Of a stretch of DNA of 64,000 bases, positions 26,661-35,288 are shown one piece after another; positions within the stretch are counted from its first letter, which is position 1, and each line of letters opens with the position of its first letter. Origin of the DNA: Pseudomonas sp. KBW05 (GTDB lineage Bacteria > Pseudomonadota > Gammaproteobacteria > Pseudomonadales > Pseudomonadaceae); contig NZ_QAJM01000033.1 in the NCBI RefSeq assembly GCF_003852405.1, positions 1-64,000 of the forward strand, written 5' to 3'. The position numbers and the translations under genes are program-made. The notes below the pieces were generated by a model. It saw only the letters and a program-made list of their open reading frames with translations. It was not told the DNA's origin and ran no database searches.

Positions 26661-29600
26661 AAATCCTCGCCATTCGCCTGAAAAACCTCGCCTCCCTGGC
26701 CGGCCCGTTTGAAATCGACTTTACTGCCGAACCGCTGGCCAGTGCCGGCTTGTTCGCAATCACCGGGCCAACCGGCGCCGGTAAAAGCACCCTGCTTGAT
26801 GCGTTGTGCCTGGCGTTGTTTGGCGCCGTACCGCGCCTGGGCGACACCGGCCAGGCGAAGATGCCCGACGCCGACAGCGATATTTCCATCGGCGACCCGC
26901 GCACCCTGCTGCGACGCGGCACCGGTGGCGGTTATGCCGAAGTGGATTTCGTCGGCGTCAACGGCCGGCGCTATCGTGCCCGCTGGGAAGCCAACCGTGC
27001 TCGCGACAAGGCCAGCGGCAAATTGCAGAACAGCCGCCAAAGCCTGATCGACCTGGACAGCGACCAACTGCTGGCCAGCCAGAAAACCGAATACAAGACC
27101 CAGTTGGAACTGGCCCTGGGCTTGAACTTTGAACAGTTCACCCGCGCCGTACTGCTGGCCCAGAGTGAATTCAGTGCATTCCTCAAGGCCAACGACAACG
27201 AACGCAGCGAGCTGCTGGAAAAACTCACCGACACCGCGCTGTACACCCAGCTCGGGCGCCGTGCGTTCGACAAGGCCAAAGAGGCCAAGGACGCCCACAA
27301 ACAGCTGCAAGACCAGGCCACCGGCGTCGTGCCCCTGGCAGCCGAAGTGCGCGCCGAATTGGATCAGCAATTCGACGCCGCGCAACAACAACTCAAGACC
27401 CAACAAGCCCAGCTCAAGCAACTGGAGGCGCAACAAGCCTGGCTCAAGGAGTTGCGCGAATGGCAAGAGCGTCAGCTCAGCGCGACCGAACAACTCCAAC
27501 GCGCGCAGGCCGATTGGGCCAGCCAGGGCCAGCAGCGCCAGGACCTGAGCCGGCTGGACCAGTTGGCGCCGCAACGTCATCACTTCGCGCGCCAAGCCGA
27601 ACTGGGCAATCTGCTGTCGCCGCTGGCCGCGCAGATCCAGCATCATATCGAACAGCAGGCCACGCTCAATGCCCGCCAGGAACAGGCCCAGCAACAGCAA
27701 ACCGCCGCCCAGGGCGCATTGGTCGGCGCTGTCAGCAACCAGAGTGAAGCCGCGCCCCTGCTGCAACAGGCGTTCGCAGAGCAAACAACGTTGGCGCACT
27801 TGACCAAGGAAGTGGGCAAGTACATTGACGAAAAACAACTCAAAGAAAATGCGTGCATAGAAGGCCAATCTGCACTGGGTAACGTACAGGCTATGCATCA
27901 ACAAGCGTCTGTACGCATTGAGCAGTTGGATGCTGAGTTGGCGCACAGTATCGCTCTCGCACCGTTAAGTGCGGCATGGGATGGTTACCGCCCAAGCCTG
28001 CAACAACTCATGCAAACCGCTAGCCGATTCAACAAAGGTAGCGCCGAATTACCACAGCTTGAAAAGCGCGCCACCACCGCTGCCGAAGACTTGGCCCAGC
28101 AACGTCAAGCCCTGGATCTGCTGTACCAGGAAGCCGGTGCAGAACCCCATGCCGTAGCCGAACAAATTCATTTGTTGGCCGGCCTGCTGCAAGACAATCG
28201 CAAGCAACAACACGCTTTCGAAGACCTGAAGCGTTTGTGGGATAGCCAGCAACAACTGGATCATCAATCCACCGTGCTCGCTCAGAAGCTGGTTGATGCC
28301 CACCAGCAACGCGAAATCCTTATTCATTCGGGCAAACAGGCAAAGGCGGAACTGACCACTGCCGAACATACGCTGACAGTGACCAAACAGTTGCTGGAGC
28401 GTCAACGCGCGGCACGCAGTGAAAGTGTGGAGGAGTTACGCGCGACGCTTGAAGACGACCACCCCTGCCCGGTATGTGGTAGCCACGAACACCCCTATCA
28501 CCAACCCGAAGCTCTGCTGCAAAGCCTTGGACGTCACGACGAGAGTGAGGAGGCAACCGCGCAAAAGGCGGTCGATACGCTGAATCAAACACTGATCGAG
28601 TTGCGCGGTGACCTTGGCGGGGTGAATGCGCAAATCAAGGAGTACCTGAGCCAGCAAGAAGAACTGATCAAGGCCCAGACAACCTCGACGCTGAATCTGC
28701 AAGCTCATGCACTTGGCGCCTCGCTGCTCGATCAGGACGCGACCAAGCGCAGCGCCTGGGTCATCCAACAACTGAGCCAACTGACGCAACGCATCACCCA
28801 GGACGAACAGCGCCAAAGCGCCTTGCTGGGTCTGCAACAAAACGCCGGACGCATGCAGCAGCAGCTGGAGACTGTGCAGGAGGCGAACCGACAGACCAGC
28901 CAAATGCTCGCAGACCAACAACGTGAATTGTCTGCGGACAGCAAACGCCTCGACGAAGCGTTCAATACCTTCGCCAGCCTGTTGCCCACTGAGATCCTGG
29001 AAGGATTGCGCAGCGAACCGACGGCCACCTTCATGCAGTTGGACCAGCAAGTCAGCCAGCGCCTTGAGCAGATGAGACTCCAGCAGGATGAACTGTCTGA
29101 GCAGCAGCAACGCCAGCAAGCCATCGAAAAAGAAACTGACCGTCAACAGAATCGCCAACAACAATTGGAAGACGCTCAACGAAACCTCGCTGGGTTGACT
29201 GCGCAGCAACAGGCCGCGCAGGAGAAACTCAGCGCACTGCTAGGCGACCACACCAGCGCCGAACACTGGCAACAGCAACTCGACCAGGCCGTCACGCAGT
29301 CGCGTCAAAGCGAGGCCGACGCCAATAAGCAACTGCATGAGCTGCACAACGCGCTGATCCAACTGGCCGCCGACCTCAACGCGCAACAGGAGCGCCAGCA
29401 GGCGCTGCAAACCGAGCAGCACACGCTCGTCAGCCGTATCGGCGAATGGCGCGCCCTGCACCCGGAGCTGGATGACGCAGGCCTTGCACGCTTGCTGGCC
29501 TTCGATGACGCGCAAGTCAGCGCACTGCGCCAGCAGTTGCAGCACAGCGAAAAAGCCGTCGAGCAAGCCAAGGTCCTGCTGCAAGAGCGCGAACAACGCC

Positions 29601-30295
29601 TGGCCGACCACCAGGCCCTGCACAACGGCAACCTCGACGCCGAACAGCTGGACAGCGCCCTCGCCGAACTCAATCAGCAAGTGACCGATGCTGAAAAACA
29701 CCTCGCCGAATTGCGCGCGCGCCAATCCGAAGACCAGCGTCGCCAGGACGCCAACCATGCCTTTGCCGCGCAGATCGCCAAGGCGTATGAGGAATGGCAA
29801 CGCTGGGCACGCCTGAACGCTTTGATCGGCTCGGCCACGGGCGACACCTTCCGCAAGATCGCCCAGGCCTACAACCTTGACCTGCTGGTGCACCATGCCA
29901 ACGTGCAACTGCGCCAACTGGTGCGCCGCTACCGCCTCAAGCGCGGCGGCAGCATGCTCGGCCTGCTGGTGCAGGACACGGAGATGGGCGATGAACTGCG
30001 CTCGGTGCATTCGCTGTCTGGCGGCGAGACCTTCCTGGTGTCGCTGGCGCTGGCGTTGGGCCTGGCGTCCATGGCGTCGAGTACCTTGAAGATCGAGTCG
30101 CTGTTTATCGACGAAGGTTTCGGCAGCCTCGATCCCGAATCCCTGCAACTGGCCATGGACGCACTGGACGGCTTGCAGGCCCAGGGCCGCAAGGTGGCGG
30201 TGATCTCCCACGTCCAGGAAATGCACGAACGCATCCCGGTGCAGATCCAGGTCAAACGCCAAGGCAACGGCTTGAGCACCCTGGAAGTCAAATGA
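26657..30295 (+). CDS. sbcC: exonuclease SbcCD, ATPase subunit C
   Basis: The Rad50-type SMC-like ATPase of SbcCD. Walker A is GPTGAGKST near 35-43. Long glutamine-rich coiled coils flank a zinc hook CPVC at 604-607. The ABC signature SLSGGE is at about 1119-1124 and Walker B FIDEGFGSLD around 1150-1158. The 1212 residues are intact. The central stretch (about 27780-29230) looks less GC-biased at third positions than the two heads, possibly from relaxed constraint in the coiled coil or recombination. It overlaps both sbcD and the following GST gene. Confidence 0.95.
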   Translation: MKILAIRLKNLASLAGPFEIDFTAEPLASAGLFAITGPTGAGKSTLLDALCLALFGAVPRLGDTGQAKMPDADSDISIGDPRTLLRRGTGGGYAEVDFVGVNGRRYRARWEANRARDKASGKLQNSRQSLIDLDSDQLLASQKTEYKTQLELALGLNFEQFTRAVLLAQSEFSAFLKANDNERSELLEKLTDTALYTQLGRRAFDKAKEAKDAHKQLQDQATGVVPLAAEVRAELDQQFDAAQQQLKTQQAQLKQLEAQQAWLKELREWQERQLSATEQLQRAQADWASQGQQRQDLSRLDQLAPQRHHFARQAELGNLLSPLAAQIQHHIEQQATLNARQEQAQQQQTAAQGALVGAVSNQSEAAPLLQQAFAEQTTLAHLTKEVGKYIDEKQLKENACIEGQSALGNVQAMHQQASVRIEQLDAELAHSIALAPLSAAWDGYRPSLQQLMQTASRFNKGSAELPQLEKRATTAAEDLAQQRQALDLLYQEAGAEPHAVAEQIHLLAGLLQDNRKQQHAFEDLKRLWDSQQQLDHQSTVLAQKLVDAHQQREILIHSGKQAKAELTTAEHTLTVTKQLLERQRAARSESVEELRATLEDDHPCPVCGSHEHPYHQPEALLQSLGRHDESEEATAQKAVDTLNQTLIELRGDLGGVNAQIKEYLSQQEELIKAQTTSTLNLQAHALGASLLDQDATKRSAWVIQQLSQLTQRITQDEQRQSALLGLQQNAGRMQQQLETVQEANRQTSQMLADQQRELSADSKRLDEAFNTFASLLPTEILEGLRSEPTATFMQLDQQVSQRLEQMRLQQDELSEQQQRQQAIEKETDRQQNRQQQLEDAQRNLAGLTAQQQAAQEKLSALLGDHTSAEHWQQQLDQAVTQSRQSEADANKQLHELHNALIQLAADLNAQQERQQALQTEQHTLVSRIGEWRALHPELDDAGLARLLAFDDAQVSALRQQLQHSEKAVEQAKVLLQEREQRLADHQALHNGNLDAEQLDSALAELNQQVTDAEKHLAELRARQSEDQRRQDANHAFAAQIAKAYEEWQRWARLNALIGSATGDTFRKIAQAYNLDLLVHHANVQLRQLVRRYRLKRGGSMLGLLVQDTEMGDELRSVHSLSGGETFLVSLALALGLASMASSTLKIESLFIDEGFGSLDPESLQLAMDALDGLQAQGRKVAVISHVQEMHERIPVQIQVKRQGNGLSTLEVK

Positions 30296-30885
30296 GCGAA
30301 GCGCTGCTGTATTCGTTCCGCCGCTGCCCCTACGCGATGCGCGCGCGGTTGGCATTGCGCTACGCCGGCGTGCCGGTGCGTATCGTCGAGGTCAGCCTCA
30401 AGGCCAAGCCGGCCGAAATGCTCGCGCTATCGCCCAAGGGCACGGTGCCGGTGCTCAGCGTTGACGGGCGGGTGATTGAAGAGAGCCTGGAAATCATGCA
30501 ATGGGCCCTGGCGCAGCACGATCCTGACGACTGGTTGCTGCACGGTGATCCGGCGGTCTTGGGGTTGATCGCAGAGAACGATCAGGGCTTCAAACATCAC
30601 TTGAATCGATACAAGTACGCCGAGCGCTACCCGGAACAGTCGATGGAACATTATCGGGCCGAGGGCGAGGTGTTCTTGCAGAAGTTGGAGGGGTTGCTGG
30701 CCGGGCGGGATTACCTGCTGGCCAACCACCTGACCCTGGCGGATGCTGCACTGGCACCGTTTGTGCGCCAGTTTGCCCATGTGGATCGAGTGTGGTTTGC
30801 CGGTACATCGTATAAACGGTTGCAGGTTTGGTTGCAGCGTTTTCTAGAGTCGCCGCTCTTTGTTGCCGTCATGGCGAAGGCTTGA
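30292..30885 (+). CDS. glutathione S-transferase family protein
   Basis: A 197-residue cytosolic protein with a thioredoxin-fold N-terminal GST domain (YSFRRCPYAMRARLALRYAG, C12-P-Y at the active-site turn; cis-Pro in GTVPVL; EES at 60-62) and a C-terminal helical domain with LTLADAALAPFVRQFAHVD. The Cys at the active site suggests an omega/glutaredoxin-like thiol transferase rather than classical conjugation. The ATG overlaps the sbcC stop by 4 bases, making it the third gene of the sbcDC operon. Confidence 0.9.
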   Translation: MSEALLYSFRRCPYAMRARLALRYAGVPVRIVEVSLKAKPAEMLALSPKGTVPVLSVDGRVIEESLEIMQWALAQHDPDDWLLHGDPAVLGLIAENDQGFKHHLNRYKYAERYPEQSMEHYRAEGEVFLQKLEGLLAGRDYLLANHLTLADAALAPFVRQFAHVDRVWFAGTSYKRLQVWLQRFLESPLFVAVMAKA

Positions 30886-30916
30886 AAGCCACACAATCCG
30901 AATGTGGGAATGGTCC

Positions 30917-31003
30917 TGTGGGAGCTGGCTTGCCTGCGATGCAGACACCTCGGTGAATCAGTGGTACCGAGTTGATGCTATCGCAGGCAAGCCAGCTCCC
31001 ACA
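30917..31003. repeat. REP-like inverted repeat, third type
   Basis: Ends TGTGGGAGCTGGCTTGCCTG and its inverted copy, with a middle that can also pair (ACCTCGGTGAATC / GGTACCGAGTT). The core GAGCTGGCTTGCCTGCGAT differs from the main type. A partial TGTGGGAA copy lies just before it (30904-30911). Confidence 0.8.
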
Positions 31004-31025
31004 TTTGACCTCACCAGCTTCTGGA

Positions 31026-31205
31026 TCAGTGCTGGGCTTTGTGATCCAGGGCCGCATAGAAGTTGGCGCTCTGTTGCAGGTATTTCTGGGTGTAGGCGCT
31101 GGTGCTGGATTTTTTGCCGGTGAGTTCCACGCTCGCAGCAGCCGGCAGGGCCACGGTGGCGGAAACGGCGGAAGCAGCGATGATCGAGAAGAGATTGAAG
31201 TTCAT
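31026..31205 (-). CDS. small secreted protein of unknown function (59 aa)
   Basis: No known family recognised. MNFNLFSIIAASAVSATVALP begins a clear signal peptide, with AAASVE offering a cleavage site near 24. The mature part is only about 35 residues (ending YLQQSANFYAALDHKAQH), hydrophilic and rich in Ser, Gln and Ala. The start at 31205 is preferred over the frame start at 31259 because the signal peptide begins there. It is preceded by GGGTTACCGCC on its strand, a weak binding site. It could be a small periplasmic or secreted factor. Confidence 0.65.
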   Translation of the reverse strand: MNFNLFSIIAASAVSATVALPAAASVELTGKKSSTSAYTQKYLQQSANFYAALDHKAQH

Positions 31206-31333
31206 GGCGGTAACCCTTGTGTTCGTTTGATTGAGTGGCCGGGAAGGCCTTGGAACCAAACTTACGCCCGAGGGTTACGCCTTAGAAATGCTTTGAAACA
31301 GTAGCCGTTATCACTCGAATTAATAGAAAGGCG

Positions 31334-31356
31334 CAGGCCCCGCAGTGCGGGGCCTG
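31334..31356 (-). terminator. terminator of the lactonase operon
   Basis: CAGGCCCCGCA (31334-31344) pairs perfectly with TGCGGGGCCTG (31346-31356), so the functional loop is a few central bases. On the minus strand it follows the lactonase stop (31361) directly and is trailed by CGCCTTTCTATT, a modest U tract. Confidence 0.8.
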
Positions 31357-31360
31357 TGGC

Positions 31361-32536
31361 TTATTGACGCAGCAAGAACTTGAGGTCGCTAGGCGCATCG
31401 ATCGGCAATTTCTGCACGGTTTTACCCAGCAGGCCGGTCTTGGGGTCACGCTCGACCACTACGATTTCATTGCTTTTCTGGTTGGCGATCAGCAAGAACT
31501 TGCCGCTCGGATCCAGGCTGAACTCGCGCGGATGGTCGCCCTCTACGGAGCGGCGTTGCAGTTCCTTGAGGTGCGCGGTGGCCGGATCGATGCTGAATAC
31601 CAGCAGTTGATTGGCCGTGCCACGGTTGCTCACATACAGGAACTTGCCGTCGCTGGACGCGTGCAGCGCAGCACCGGCCTTGTCGGACACCGGCTGGCCA
31701 GCCGCGAAGTCCACCAATTGGGTCTGGGTAAGTGTGCCATCGTGGTAGTCATACACCGCGACCTGGGCGCTCATCTCGGTGGTCAGCCAGGCATGCTTGC
31801 CATCCGCGCTGAACAACAGGTGACGCGGGCCGCTGCCCGGTGGCAATTGCACTGCAGCCGGGTTGGCCGGGGTCAGCGGCAGCTCGTGGTTGGCCTTGGG
31901 ATCGTAGCGGTAGGCAAACACCTTGTCGGCGCCCAGGTCTTGCACAAACACGTACTTGCCGTCCGGTGACGACACCACCGAATGCACATGGTTGGACGCC
32001 TGGCGCTCAGGGTTGACGCGGCTGGCCGGGTGCCCGCTCAACTGCACGGGTGCCGACAGTGTGCCAGCAGCGTCCACGGGCAGGATCGCCAGGCTGCCGC
32101 CCGGATCTTCCAGTACCGAATAGTTGGCAACGAAAAGATAACGCCCGTCAGCGGCCACGCTGGAGTGAGTCGGTTCGTTGCCCAGGCTCTGCACCTGATT
32201 GATCAGGGTCAGTTGATGACTCTGCGGGTCGATGCGGTAACTGCTCACACGACCGACCGGATCCTTCTGACCCGGGCCATTCTCATTGACCACAAACAAA
32301 TGTTTCTGGTCCTTGGAAACAGTCAACCAGGACGGATTCGCGGCCTTGGCGGCCAGGACGGGCTGGCCCTGAAACTTACCGGTACGGCTGTCGAATTGCA
32401 GGCGGTAGATGCCTTCGCTGGTGCCGGCGGTGTAGCTGCCGACCAACAGTTCATAGGTCTCGGCCGGCGCGGCCTGCACCGACATTGCTCCAACACTGCC
32501 CGCCATCAGCAGGGGCCAGAATTTACGCATCAGCAT
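31361..32536 (-). CDS. lactonase family protein (7-bladed propeller, 6-phosphogluconolactonase-like), secreted
   Basis: A 391-residue beta-propeller of the YbhE/lactonase family. Repeated blade sequences such as YELLVGSYTAGTSEGIY, SVAADGRYLFVANYS and ASSDGKFLYVSNRGT are visible. A signal peptide (about 1-23, MLMRKFWPLLMAGSVGAMSVQA) puts it in the periplasm, so cytosolic pentose-phosphate duty is unlikely; an extracytoplasmic lactone or sugar substrate is inferred. It overlaps the start of the upstream 97-residue gene, so the two are cotranscribed, and a terminator follows. Confidence 0.85.
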   Translation of the reverse strand: MLMRKFWPLLMAGSVGAMSVQAAPAETYELLVGSYTAGTSEGIYRLQFDSRTGKFQGQPVLAAKAANPSWLTVSKDQKHLFVVNENGPGQKDPVGRVSSYRIDPQSHQLTLINQVQSLGNEPTHSSVAADGRYLFVANYSVLEDPGGSLAILPVDAAGTLSAPVQLSGHPASRVNPERQASNHVHSVVSSPDGKYVFVQDLGADKVFAYRYDPKANHELPLTPANPAAVQLPPGSGPRHLLFSADGKHAWLTTEMSAQVAVYDYHDGTLTQTQLVDFAAGQPVSDKAGAALHASSDGKFLYVSNRGTANQLLVFSIDPATAHLKELQRRSVEGDHPREFSLDPSGKFLLIANQKSNEIVVVERDPKTGLLGKTVQKLPIDAPSDLKFLLRQ

Positions 32537-32816
32537 CGGCTTCGTCCTCGTCGTTATTGTTGCCGGTGAACGCGCTCAAGCAAACCAGGCGGTGCTCGCC
32601 GTCTTCATTGATCAGCAACCAGCTTTGCAAGCTTTCATCGAAGGTGGCGGCGGCCAGTTGTTCGGGACTGAACTTCCAACGCTTGAGGTCCCGGCCGTCC
32701 ATGCTTTCGATCAGCAAATGCTGGTCAAAGGTGAACTCGAAGGCGTGCAGCCCGTTGATGATCAGCATGTCGCTGTCGTTCAGGGCGCTGCTCAGGTTTG
32801 GTGTTGCGTCGGTCAT
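32523..32816 (-). CDS. small acidic conserved protein (97 aa; possibly DUF5629)
   Basis: No function recognised. A 97-residue soluble protein starting MTDATPNLSSALNDSDMLI, with GLHAFEFTFDQHLLIESMDG and KRWKFSPEQLAAATFDESLQ, and an acidic tail NNNDEDEADADA. It resembles a small Pseudomonas family that I believe is called DUF5629; that name is from memory. It overlaps the lactonase gene by 14 bases, an unusually long overlap, and is presumably translated from the same mRNA. Confidence 0.7.
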   Translation of the reverse strand: MTDATPNLSSALNDSDMLIINGLHAFEFTFDQHLLIESMDGRDLKRWKFSPEQLAAATFDESLQSWLLINEDGEHRLVCLSAFTGNNNDEDEADADA

Positions 32817-32894
32817 GATGTGAAGTCACTGCGGGGGAAAAGACACATGATAGGTCAATTCCCCCGCCGTGCCTTGCGGCAATGGTCTAATCGA

Positions 32895-35270
32895 TCAATG
32901 GGCGAACAGTGAGTTGCCCTTCTGCCCCGCCAACTTCTCGGGTTTGATCAGGAACCGCGCCAGTGCCGGCAACAGCCACAGCGCACCGAACATGTTCCAC
33001 AGCAACATGAAGGTCAGCATCAGGCCCATGTCGGCCTGGAACTTGATCGCCGAGAAGATCCAGGTACACACGCCAATCGCCAGGCACAAACCGGTGAACA
33101 GCACAGCTTTACCAGTGGACTTGAGCGTCTGGTAATACGCCTCTTGCAGTGGCAAGCCGGCACGCAGGAAGCTTTCCAGGCGGCTGTAGATATAGATGCC
33201 GTAGTCCACGCCAATCCCCACACCCAGGGCCACCACCGGCAAGGTCGCGACCTTGACGCCGATACCCATGAACGCCATCAACGCGTTGCCCAGTACCGAC
33301 GTCAGCACCAGCGGCAGCACGATGCACAGGGTCGCCGCCCACGACCGGAAGGTGATCATGCACATGGTCGCCACGCACAGGTACACCAGGATCAGAATGG
33401 TCAGTTCCGACTCCTTGATCACCTCGTTGGTCGCGGCTTCAATCCCGGCATTACCGGCGGCGAGGATGAATTCCAGGCCGTCCTTGTTGTTCTCCTTGGC
33501 AAATTCCTGCACCGCATGCACCGCACGGTCGAGGGTTTCGGCCTTGTGGTCGTTGAGGAACACCAGCACCGGCGCCAGGGAGCAATTGTTGTTGTACAGG
33601 CCATCGGCACGGGAGATCGAGCTGTTCAATACATCAGGGTTGCGCGACAGGGTTTCCCATTTCAGGTTGCCCTCGTTCATGCCCTTGATCATCTGCTTGG
33701 ACACGGTCACCAACGAGATCGCCGACTGCACGCCCTCGGTGTTCTGCATCTTCCACATCAACTGGTCGATGGGCGCCATCGCCTCGTAGCGCGAACAGCC
33801 CTCGGCAGCAGTCTTGACCATCACCACCAATACATCGGAACTGGTGGAGTAGTTGCTGATGATGAAGTTGTTGTCTTTGTTGTAGCGCGAATCCGGGCGC
33901 AGTTCCGGCGCGCCCTGATCAAGGTCGCCGATTTTCAGGTTCTGGCTGTACCAGAGGCCGCCGCCAAAGGCGACCAGCGCCAGGGCGATGGAGATCGGGG
34001 CGACTTTCGGGCTGGCAAAGTTCGACAGCAGGCGCCAGAACCCGTGTTCGCGATTCGCGTCTTTCTTACTCTTGGCGATGGCGCGCTTGCTGATGCCGAC
34101 GTAGGAAATCGCCACCGGCAGCAGGATCAGGTTGGTAAACACGATCACCGCCACACCGATGGACGCACCGATGGCCAGTTCGCGGATCACGCCGATATCG
34201 ATGATCAGCAGCGTAATAAAGCCCACCGCATCCGCCAGAATCGCGATCATCCCCGGCAGGAACAGTTGCCGGAACGTACGTCGCGCCGCCGTCAACGCGT
34301 TGTCGGCCTCGCTGGATTGCAGGGCGATACCGTTGATCTTCTGCACGCCGTGGGAAATACCGATGGCAAAGATCAGGAACGGCACCAGCATCGAATACGG
34401 ATCGAGGCCAAAACCGAAAAAGTGCATCAGGCCCAGTTGCCAGATTACCGCCACCAACGTGGTGCTCAGTACGGCGATGGTGCTGCGCAGGCAGTTGGTG
34501 AACCACAGCAACAGGATCAGAGTAATGACAAACGCGATGCCGAAGAACATCACCACCATCACCAGGCCATCGATCAGGTCACCGACCTTCTTGGCGAAAC
34601 CGACAATGTGGATCTTGACGTTGGGGTTCTGCGCCTCGAATTTGTCGCGGATCTTGTCTTCGAGTTCATGGGAGAACTTGCGATAGTCCAGGGCCAGCAA
34701 CTTGCCCTGGTCCTGCGGGTCCGGGTAGGCCTCCAGCAGCGGGATATCGACGATGCTCGACTTGAAGTCATTGGACACCAGGCGCCCGACCTGGCCGGAC
34801 TTGAGCACGTTGTTGCGCAGTTGATCGAGGCTTTCCGGCGAGCCGTTGTAGCTCTGCGGGATCACCTCTCCGCCGGCGAAGCCCTCTTCGGTCACTTCGG
34901 TCCAGCGCACGCTGGGGCTCCACAGCGACTTGAGGCCCGAGCGGTCGACGCCGGAGATGTAGAACACCTCGTCGTTGATCTGGCGCAGGGTCTCCATGTA
35001 TTCCTGGGTAAAGATGTCACCGTCCTTGGCTTCCACCGAGATGCGCACCGTGTTGCCCAGGTTCGCCAGGTCATTGCGGTGCTCCATCATCTTCTCGATG
35101 AAGGGGTGCTTGAGGGGGATCATCTTTTCAAAGCTGGTGGACGGGCGAATCAACGTCGCCTGCCAGAACAGGAAAATGCTCACCAGCAGGCAGATCACGA
35201 TCACTGCCGGGCGGTTGTTGAAGATCAGGCGCTCAAGAAAGGTCGCTTTATCGTTGTGATGACTGCTCAT
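32895..35270 (-). CDS. RND/MMPL family exporter, putative lipid or hydrophobe transporter
   Basis: A 791-residue inner-membrane protein with the RND/MMPL layout: one span (about 18-40), a periplasmic domain, six spans, a second periplasmic domain and a final group of spans. Motifs typical of the predicted RND exporter family are seen, including PFLIFAIGISHGVQKINGI and ALGVGIGVDYGIYIYSRLE with the proton-relay region. It is a single polypeptide without a visible membrane-fusion partner. The YCF48 protein encoded 18 bases upstream is its regular genomic companion. A role in moving lipids, sterol-like or surface compounds is suggested by the family only. Confidence 0.87.
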   Translation of the reverse strand: MSSHHNDKATFLERLIFNNRPAVIVICLLVSIFLFWQATLIRPSTSFEKMIPLKHPFIEKMMEHRNDLANLGNTVRISVEAKDGDIFTQEYMETLRQINDEVFYISGVDRSGLKSLWSPSVRWTEVTEEGFAGGEVIPQSYNGSPESLDQLRNNVLKSGQVGRLVSNDFKSSIVDIPLLEAYPDPQDQGKLLALDYRKFSHELEDKIRDKFEAQNPNVKIHIVGFAKKVGDLIDGLVMVVMFFGIAFVITLILLLWFTNCLRSTIAVLSTTLVAVIWQLGLMHFFGFGLDPYSMLVPFLIFAIGISHGVQKINGIALQSSEADNALTAARRTFRQLFLPGMIAILADAVGFITLLIIDIGVIRELAIGASIGVAVIVFTNLILLPVAISYVGISKRAIAKSKKDANREHGFWRLLSNFASPKVAPISIALALVAFGGGLWYSQNLKIGDLDQGAPELRPDSRYNKDNNFIISNYSTSSDVLVVMVKTAAEGCSRYEAMAPIDQLMWKMQNTEGVQSAISLVTVSKQMIKGMNEGNLKWETLSRNPDVLNSSISRADGLYNNNCSLAPVLVFLNDHKAETLDRAVHAVQEFAKENNKDGLEFILAAGNAGIEAATNEVIKESELTILILVYLCVATMCMITFRSWAATLCIVLPLVLTSVLGNALMAFMGIGVKVATLPVVALGVGIGVDYGIYIYSRLESFLRAGLPLQEAYYQTLKSTGKAVLFTGLCLAIGVCTWIFSAIKFQADMGLMLTFMLLWNMFGALWLLPALARFLIKPEKLAGQKGNSLFAH

Positions 35271-35288
35271 TGAATCCCCGCCTTCTTA

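Noticed and set aside
33144-35273. 709-codon + strand frame opposite the MMPL gene
   Set aside because: Antisense shadow of a clear RND/MMPL protein; very rich in H, R, Q and D and without domain resemblance.
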